Positions 29,800-35,809 of a DNA stretch of 35,809 nt are shown piece after piece; the stretch's first letter is position 1; every line of letters begins with the position of its first letter. Source of the DNA: Malacoplasma sp. (lineage in GTDB: Bacteria > Bacillota_I > Bacilli_A > Mycoplasmatales > Mycoplasmoidaceae). The stretch spans positions 1-35,809 of the forward strand of contig JARHZT010000027.1 of NCBI GenBank assembly GCA_029258015.1. Reading direction: 5' to 3'. The notes under the pieces were generated by a model. It saw only the letters and a program-made list of their open reading frames with translations, made no database searches and was not told where the DNA came from. The position numbers were made by a program, and so were the translations under genes.

Positions 29800-31029
29800 C
29801 TATTTAACTATAATTCTTATATGATTTTTTTTTCCTTTATGTATAACAAAATTATTTTTATCAGCATTTAAATCATCTATTTTTGAATTTACATCTGTTA
29901 TTTTAATATTGTTTATCGATATAGCATTTGATTGAATAAGTCTTCTAGATTCTGATTTTGAAGGGGAAAGTTTTGATAATACCAAGATATTATTAATTGA
30001 AGAATCTTGATTAAAATCATCTTTTGAAATAATAACTTCTGGTAAATTGTGACCTATGTTTTCAAAAGCAGCTTTTGACTGTTCTATAACTTTATTAAGA
30101 TTTTGTTCACCGTGGATAATTTTAGTTAATTCAGATGCTAATACTTTTTTAGCTTCTTGCATCTTTTTACCTTTTTCTTTGCACAAATCATGAATTATGT
30201 TTTCGTCTAATTCTGTTAATAATTTCAAAAATTTCTCAACATCAGCATCATCAACATTTAATCAAAATTGATAAAATTCATATGGTGAAGTCTTTTGTTC
30301 ATCTAATCAAATAGCACCAGTTGCAGTTTTCCCCATTTTTGTACCATCTGATTTAGTTAAAAGATTAAGTGTTAATGCATGAACTTCTTTACCTTCTTTT
30401 CTTCTTATTAAATCGACCCCTGCTAATATATTAGATCATTGATCACTACCACCAAGTTCCAATGTAGCATTATGTTCTCTAAAAAGATGTAAATAGTCAT
30501 AAGCTTGCATTAACATGTAATTAAATTCTAAAAATGTTAATCCTTGCTCCTGATTAAATCTTGTTTTAAAAGCTTCAGCTGTTAACATTTTATTTACAGA
30601 AAAACATAATCCATATTCTCTAAGAAATTGAATTCAATTAATACTTAATAATCAGTCTGCATTATTAACCATAATCGCTTTATTTTCACCATCAAAATCT
30701 ATGAATTTAGACATTTGTTTTTTAAAACAATTACAATTGTGTTCTATTGTTTCTTTATCTATTAGTTTTCTCATGTCATTTCTTCCAGAAGGATCACCAA
30801 CAAATCCAGTACCACCACCAATTAAAATTATTGGTTTATTTCCGGCTTTCTGTAAATGCTTAATAGCCATCATTGTAAGAAAGTGTCCTACATGCAAACT
30901 ATCAGCAGTTGGATCAAAACCAATATAAAAAGACACACCTTTATTTAGTTCTTTTTTTAATTCTTCTTCATTAGTATGTTGAAAAATAAAACCTCTTTTT
31001 TGTAAAAACTCAAATATATTTCTTTTCAT
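29800..31029 (-). CDS. tyrS: Tyrosyl-tRNA synthetase
   Basis: TyrRS charges tRNA-Tyr. The 409-residue protein has the class I HIGH motif as HVGH (residues 46-49) after GFDPTADSL, the tyrosine-binding YDYLHLFREH and GGSDQW, and the KMSKS loop as KMGKT near 230. A C-terminal S4 RNA-binding domain (SKSESRRLIQSNAISINNIKI) follows. Length and order are standard. Its ATG lies 2 nt after the stop of the upstream hydrolase gene, with GGAG inside that gene's last codons as ribosome-binding site, so the two form an operon. Confidence 0.97.
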
Positions 31030-31031
31030 TT

Positions 31032-31688
31032 TTATAACTCCATTCCAGAATATTCAATAAGTTCTTCATTATTTTTTTTAACATTAATCCATAAATCTAT
31101 TTCGTTATGACCAGGACATATGGTTGTTTCATCATTAAAATAATTTAACATTTTTTTAATAGATTTTTTAAAATGATTATCACCTTCGTTAGTCATATCA
31201 AAAAAACCTATATTTTTAGCAAAGAAAAAATCTCCAGTAAAGAAATAATTTTTATATTGATAAGTATAGCTACCAATAGTGTGGGCTGGTGTATTTAAGC
31301 ATTTTATTTGAATGCCATTGAAATCTACAATGTTATCATTAGTTAATCAAATTATTTTTTCTATAAATTCATCATCTTCTAATGCATCATCTAAATAATT
31401 AGAATATTTTGAATTTACATATTCTTTTTCTTGTTTGCCTATATAAATATTTTTAGCATCACTAATTAATTTTTGAGTACAACCAAAATGGTCAAAATGA
31501 TGATGAGTAATAAGAATAATATAGTCTTTAATATGATTTCTATCAATAAAGTTTTTTATCTCTTTTTCTGCAAAACTTGGATCTATTATTATTGCATTAT
31601 TATTTTCATGAATTATGTAAGTGTTATTAATTAATGGTCCATTTTTAATTACAACAACATTTTCGGATAGCAAAATTGTTTGATTCAT
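31032..31688 (-). CDS. Metallo-beta-lactamase-fold hydrolase (glyoxalase II-like)
   Basis: A 218-residue cytosolic metal-dependent hydrolase. The first metal motif is THHHFDHFG, with H62, H64, D66 and H67 forming the HxHxDH pattern. Later metal ligands come from the His in TPAHTIGS, the Asp in TGDFFF and the His in CPGHNE. The set is complete, so it should be active, in contrast to the RNase J paralogue in this window. The length fits glyoxalase II-like or YcbL-type thioester hydrolases; the true substrate is unknown. It is the first gene of a pair with tyrS. Two TGA codons in the second half encode Trp. Confidence 0.9.
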
Positions 31689-31746
31689 ATATTCACCAAA
31701 TAAATTTATAATTTATATTAAATTATATAAATTCTACATAGAAAAA

Positions 31747-31752
31747 TATAAT
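31747..31752 (+). promoter_or_regulatory. -10 box upstream of rpe
   Basis: TATAAT lies 38 bp before the rpe ATG in the 101-bp gap between divergent genes. A TATAAT on the opposite strand (31723-31728) fits the hydrolase-tyrS operon. Neither has a clear -35 box. Confidence 0.5.
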
Positions 31753-31789
31753 ATTAGTGTGTAATTGATTTTTAGAACATGGATAAAAT

Positions 31790-32440
31790 ATGAAAAAAAT
31801 TGAAATATCAGCATTAGCATTTAATCAAAATGATTTTATTAATGACGCAATTAAATTTAAAAATAATCAGATAATGGATTTACATTATGATGTAATGGAT
31901 AATATTTTTGTTCCAAACACATCTTTTCCTAATTTGGAAAATCTTGATTTTTTAATAGAAAATGGTTTTAACATAAGTATTCACTTAATGGTTAAAGATG
32001 TTGAATCTTATCTAAAGAAGGTTGTTTATAAAAATGTAAAATATATAACCTTTCATTGCGAATCACAATCTGTTTCAAAAAGTATAGAATTCATAAGATT
32101 TATAAGAAGCAAAAACATAAAAGCAGGAATTGCTATTAAACCAAAAACAAATTTGGACGACTACAAAGATATTATAAAAATTAGCGACATTATAACTGTT
32201 ATGAGTGTTGAACCAGGATTTGGTGGCCAATCTTTTATAGAAGGTAGTGATGAAAGAGTTAGACAAATAAAAAAGATTGCTAAAAATAATGTAATAATTC
32301 AAATTGATGGCGGAATAAATGAAAAAACCCTACAAATAGTTAAAAATGATTGTAACTTATTTGTAAGTGGTTCTTTCTTGTATAAAAATATAGATAACTA
32401 TAATGACTATTTAAAACTTATCACTGATAAGAGTTTGTAG
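31790..32440 (+). CDS. rpe: Ribulose-phosphate 3-epimerase
   Basis: Rpe interconverts ribulose 5-phosphate and xylulose 5-phosphate in the pentose phosphate pathway. The 216-residue TIM barrel has the metal ligands H32 and D34 in LHYDVMD, H65 in SIHLMV and D173 in IQIDGGI. MSVEPGFGGQSF forms the phosphate-gripping loop region. All catalytic positions are intact. The N-terminal strand (ISALAFNQNDF) differs from the common PSILSADF but keeps the Ser. The last 30 bp overlap the end of the convergent nuclease gene. Confidence 0.94.
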   Translation: MKKIEISALAFNQNDFINDAIKFKNNQIMDLHYDVMDNIFVPNTSFPNLENLDFLIENGFNISIHLMVKDVESYLKKVVYKNVKYITFHCESQSVSKSIEFIRFIRSKNIKAGIAIKPKTNLDDYKDIIKISDIITVMSVEPGFGGQSFIEGSDERVRQIKKIAKNNVIIQIDGGINEKTLQIVKNDCNLFVSGSFLYKNIDNYNDYLKLITDKSL

Positions 32441-33259
32441 TCATTTTTTATCTTCATCAGTTATTGTTGGACTCATTCCAGTAATAATGTATTTGTTATA
32501 TCATTCTGTTGTATCATCAATTATTTTTTGAAAATTATTATTTTGCAAATCTATTCATGCAAAGTCTATTTTTCTTTCTTTGGGATTAAATTTTTCTGGA
32601 AATGCATAATCTTCTTTTTCTAAAAATCCAACAGCAAATATTCCTTTAGAAATATTTCTTAAATACATATATAAAGAAAGTTGTAGTTCATAATTCAAAG
32701 GAATTACTATATTTCCATCTTTATATCATTCCGACATCTTCCCTTTTTCTTTTTTAACTAATGGAATATTGTCAGAATCTTTTTGCATTCTCAATACACC
32801 ATTTTCGTGTTTATAAACTAATGAATCAATAGATGTTGTTTTAATCTCTAACATTGGATAGTCATCTTTATATAAAAACTCCCCATTTTCATTAACCGGC
32901 TCTCCATCAGGGATACCACCAAATATTTTATTTTCTTTAAAAACATCTCATTTAACTTGAAAAGGATTGTGCTGTTTAAACTTTATTCCTGTTTCTTGCT
33001 CAACGTAATTTTTTATTATAGGTTCAATAACATTTCCGGTTTTAGAAAGTGTTTCATCCATTTCTTCATAATAAATATTAGTCATAATAGTTCAAATTTT
33101 TAATGGACTAGTATATTTGTCTTTACCCAATATTGAAGCTAATCTTGATCCTGTTATCTTTTTAAATTTCTTAAAATTTTGTGCAAGATATTCATTAGAT
33201 AAATGAATGCAATTATTTGAAATTGTAAAATCTTTTTTGTATTCTGCTTTTAATGGCAT
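32411..33259 (-). CDS. YqaJ-like PD-(D/E)XK nuclease
   Basis: A 282-residue protein that appears only when TGA is read as Trp (five or more sites). It has the layout of YqaJ/lambda-exonuclease-type nucleases. TGSRLASILGKDKYTSPLKIW (residues 36-56) matches the opening helix-loop motif, GNVIEP gives E79, GGIPDGE gives D118, and LEIKTT gives E138 and K140. The later PLNYELQLSLYMYL matches the glutamine motif (QxxxY type). The acidic and lysine residues of a PD-(D/E)XK active site are thus all present. Such enzymes resect DNA ends, often with a phage-type single-strand annealing protein. No such partner or phage gene is nearby, so it appears to be a resident mollicute nuclease. AAGGA precedes the ATG. 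Confidence 0.8.
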
Positions 33260-33275
33260 ATAAATCCTTGTGTTT

Positions 33276-33305
33276 TTGATAATTACTTAATAATATTAAT
33301 ATAAT
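33276..33305 (+). promoter_or_regulatory. Promoter of the polytopic membrane protein gene
   Basis: TTGATA (33276-33281) and TATAAT (33300-33305) are 18 bp apart and 19 bp before the ATG at 33325. This is the best-matched promoter in the window. Confidence 0.7.
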
Positions 33306-33324
33306 CTAATAATATAAAAATAAT

Positions 33325-34218
33325 ATGACTTGATTATACATACTATTAATAACAATATTTGGCATCATTGTTTCAAACGTTTTATATACTTATCTATCAA
33401 AGTTAGTATATAAAAGTAATTTCTTTTTGAAAAACAAAAATTTAGGACAAACCAAAAAACTATCTAGAGAAAACTTTGAATGGATTATATGATCATCAAT
33501 ATCAGTAATTTTCCTAATTTATTTTATCACTGTTCGTTTTTATGACGATTGGGATAGATTTACAAAATATATAAATGATAAATCAAATTATCCTTCAACA
33601 AATCAATATGCTCATTCAATATATATTAGCAAGGCACTATTATTAGACATGTGTCCATTTATGTCTTTATCTCTTCCAATAAGTTTTATATGCGACAAAA
33701 CAAAAAGAGCACCAAGTTTTTTTGCTCCTTTTTGTATATATGGTGGTTGTATTACATTACCATTTATTCCATATTCTGAACCTAATGCAGTGTTTGATTG
33801 ACATTATATTTTTATAGGTACAGATGCTAATCCTATATTCTTTTTTATGCATTTTTATTTAACAGTTTTTGGAATACTTGCACTAAGAGCTAATACTAGA
33901 CCAAAATTCTTTGATTTAACTTATATGCACATAATAGCTGCAATATATTTTGCTTATGTGGTTGGAGTTTCCAGAACTATGAATGTAACTTACAATGTTA
34001 CAGGAACTTCAATGAATGATTGAACTGATCCAGTTTTAGGTTCATATCATGGTGTTCAAGAATTTTTAAAACTAGACTATCCAGCAGTTATGATTGTGGG
34101 TTTTAGTTTTTCATATTTAGTTATTGTTGGTATGTATTTATCTAAAATATTTATTCATAAATGGGTAAATAAAAATAGAAATAACAAAGTCGTAAAACTG
34201 TTATTTCTATTTGAATAA
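33325..34218 (+). CDS. Unknown polytopic membrane protein (possibly YwaF/TMEM164-like)
   Basis: A 297-residue protein broken by TGA codons under the standard code. It has an N-terminal helix (residues about 2-22), a short charged loop, then about five or six more hydrophobic segments, ending with a Lys/Arg-rich tail. Notable polar residues lie in membrane regions: FDWHYIFIG near 155-163 and FFFMHFYLTVFGILALR near 172-188. Between the last helices is a loop, NVTGTSMNDW. The His-containing helices and overall size recall the YwaF (TIGR02206) / TMEM164 group, but the match is by eye and weak. The cysteine-containing segment ICDKTKRAPSFFAPFCIYGG is also distinctive. It has its own promoter, and its end overlaps the convergent polC gene by 12 bp. 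Confidence 0.75.
34171..34212 (-). terminator. polC terminator embedded in two coding ends
   Basis: AAATAGAAATAACA (34173-34186) pairs perfectly with TGTTATTTCTATTT (34199-34212) around a 12-nt loop. On the - strand it runs into a T-rich stretch. The polC stop codon lies in one arm and the end of the convergent membrane protein gene spans the whole hairpin. Confidence 0.7.
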
Positions 34219-35809
34219 AGATAATTGATCATCATCTTCTAAATGACTAATGATTTTAAGTTCATTAAGTATTTTAAAATGTGTATTTGTAATTTTTGTT
34301 CTATTTTTCAAATCCTCTTTTGATGTGAAAGGTTTTTCATTTCTTGCTTCAATAATTGAAGATGCAACAGCATCACCTAATCCATCAATTGTTGAAAACG
34401 GTGGAATTAAATGGTCATTTTCCACAATAAAGTTTTTAGCATCTGATTTATTTAAATCAATATTAGATATATAAAAACCTCTTCCAATCATTTCTAAAGT
34501 TAATTCATAAATTTGAACTAAATCTATTTCTTTTGTTTTTACAGATGATTTTAGTTTTGGATCATTTAATCTATTTTTAATTCCTTCTAACTTCTCCATT
34601 ATTGACATTTTTCCTTCTATTAAGGTTTTAATATCAAATACATCAGTTCTGATTGAGAAAAATGATGAATAAAAATACAATGGATAATGGATTTTAAATC
34701 ATGCTATTTTTCATGCCATAATTACATAAGCTGTAGCATGTGCTTTAGGGAATAAATATTTTATTTTTTCACAAGAACCAATATATCATTCAGGTATATT
34801 GTTTTTTGTAAGTATTTCTTTATATTCTGGAGTTAACCCTTTACCTTTTCTTACATCTTCCATAATCTTAAATGAAACTTTAGCTTCTATTCCTTTCGAC
34901 ATTAAAAACACCATAATATCATCTCTACACGAAATAACATCCGATATTTCTAATCCATTTTCTTCAATTAAGTTTTTAGCATTGTCATTTCAAACTAATG
35001 TACCATGAGATAGTCCTGAAATTCTAATTAAATCTGAAAAGTTTTTAGGTCTTGTAATCAATAACATTTCTTTTACAAAATTAGTCCCAAATTCAGGAAT
35101 TCCACTAGAGCCAACTTTTAAAATATTATTTATTTCTTGCTGATTAATATTCAAACTATCTGTACTGTTAAATAAATCCATAACAGCTTTATCATGGTTT
35201 GGAATAGTATGTGGATCAACACCAGTTTGTTCAGTTAACATTTTCAATACAGTTGGATTATCATGACCTAATATGTCAAATTTTAAAAGAGAATCATGAA
35301 GGGATTCAAATGCAAAATGAGTAGTGTATCAATCTTGAGTTGTATCATCTGCTGGAAAATTAAATGGAGAAAAATCATAAACTTCATTTTCTGTAGGAAT
35401 AACTATAATTCCACCAGGATGTTGTCCTGTTGTTCTTTTGACATTTTGACAGTTTACTGCAATTCTTGAAATTTCTGCTTGTCTTATATTGAATTTTCCA
35501 ATTTCTTCAAAATAAGCTTTAACATAACCAAATGCTGTTTTTTCTGCAACCGTTCCAATTGTTCCTGCACGGAATACACGTTCTTTACCAAACATATCTC
35601 TAATAAAATCATGTGCTTTACCTTGATACAGTGCTGAAAAATTTAAATCAATATCTGGTATTTTATCTCCATCAAATCCCATAAATGTTTCAAAAGGCAC
35701 ATTATGACCATCTCCAATTAAACATTCTCCACATTTTGGACAGTTTATATTTGGTAAATCAAAACCACTTTCACAATTTTCTACAAATTCAAAAAATTTA
35801 CATTTTCTA
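34207..35809 (-). CDS. polC: DNA polymerase III PolC-type alpha subunit, C-terminal third
   Basis: This is the replicative DNA polymerase of low-GC Gram-positive bacteria. The visible 533 residues cover the C-terminal third; the 5' end lies beyond the window. Visible features are the zinc-binding Cys region (CENCESGFDLPNINCPKCG), PDIDLNF with catalytic-domain aspartates, the fingers region RTTGQHPGG and the LKFDILGHDNPT segment. AHATAYVIMAWKIAWFK and a helix-hairpin-helix GLGDAVASSIIEA follow. The protein ends in QLSLFK, where QLSLF is the known beta-clamp-binding motif of PolC. Several TGA codons encode Trp. The stop overlaps the convergent membrane protein gene by 12 bp. Confidence 0.97.

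Noticed and set aside
32411..33259. Phage remnant because of the lambda-exonuclease-like nuclease
   Set aside because: No annealing protein, integrase, structural phage gene or attachment repeats lie nearby, and base composition matches the neighbours.

Overview
This window is from a wall-less mollicute (Mycoplasma sensu lato). It is very AT-rich, and almost every long gene is interrupted by in-frame TGA codons at positions where its protein family continues without a break. TGA is therefore read as tryptophan (genetic code 4), and all CDS coordinates here were rebuilt on that basis. A phosphoenolpyruvate carboxylase together with the isoprenoid enzyme IspG is unusual for mycoplasmas. That combination hints at the Malacoplasma side (M. 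penetrans / M. iowae relatives) of the pneumoniae/hominis lineages; this is inference, not proof.

Layout. 1-2505 (-): phosphoenolpyruvate carboxylase, 3' end cut by the window. 2572-5333 (+): ispG, ytpR-like and pncB, tightly packed. 5330-7006 (-): an RNase J paralogue that has lost its metal-binding motifs. 7209-7862 (+): unknown two-pass membrane protein. 7864-8652 (-): TtcA-like tRNA thiolase. 8713-9561 (+): alpha/beta hydrolase. 9565-10236 (-): truB. 10336-10848 (-): six-tRNA cluster (Asn-Glu-Val-Thr-Lys-Leu in transcription order) with its own promoter and terminator. 10932-14987 (-): thiamine uptake operon of promoter, TPP riboswitch, terminator, binding lipoprotein, ATPase, double-length permease and a small cytosolic thiamine-binding protein. 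15028-19078 (-): fhs, MATE exporter and GNAT acetyltransferase in one overlapping run. 19226-20041 (+): choline-kinase-like protein. 20038-21201 (-): UDP-galactopyranose mutase. 21279-23090 (-): dnaK with a degenerate CIRCE operator. 23232-24128 (-): Tyr/Gln/Thr-rich two-pass membrane protein. 24231-29729 (-): an 1832-residue FtsX-type permease. 29800-31688 (-): tyrS and a glyoxalase-II-like hydrolase. 31790-32440 (+): rpe. 32411-33259 (-): YqaJ-like nuclease. 33325-34218 (+): unknown polytopic membrane protein. 34207-35809 (-): C-terminal part of DNA polymerase PolC.

The genome is extremely compact. Five convergent gene pairs meet with at most 3 bases between them, four of them overlapping by 4 to 30 bp, and several terminator hairpins lie inside the ends of coding regions. 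No stretch over 300 bases lacks a gene. The longest gaps are 7007-7208 (promoters only) and 14811-15027 (riboswitch, terminator, promoter and a tandem duplication). I found no CRISPR array, insertion sequence, rRNA or phage module.

Functional themes are cofactor salvage (thiamine uptake, nicotinate to NAD, one-carbon folate), translation and tRNA maturation (TyrRS, TruB, TtcA-like, YtpR-like, tRNAs), RNA decay (RNase J paralogue), heat shock (DnaK/CIRCE), glycolipid precursors (UDP-galactopyranose mutase) and DNA replication (PolC). The least explained parts are the metal-site-less RNase J paralogue, the Tyr-rich membrane protein beside dnaK, the YqaJ-like nuclease hidden by TGA codons, and the two unknown membrane proteins.
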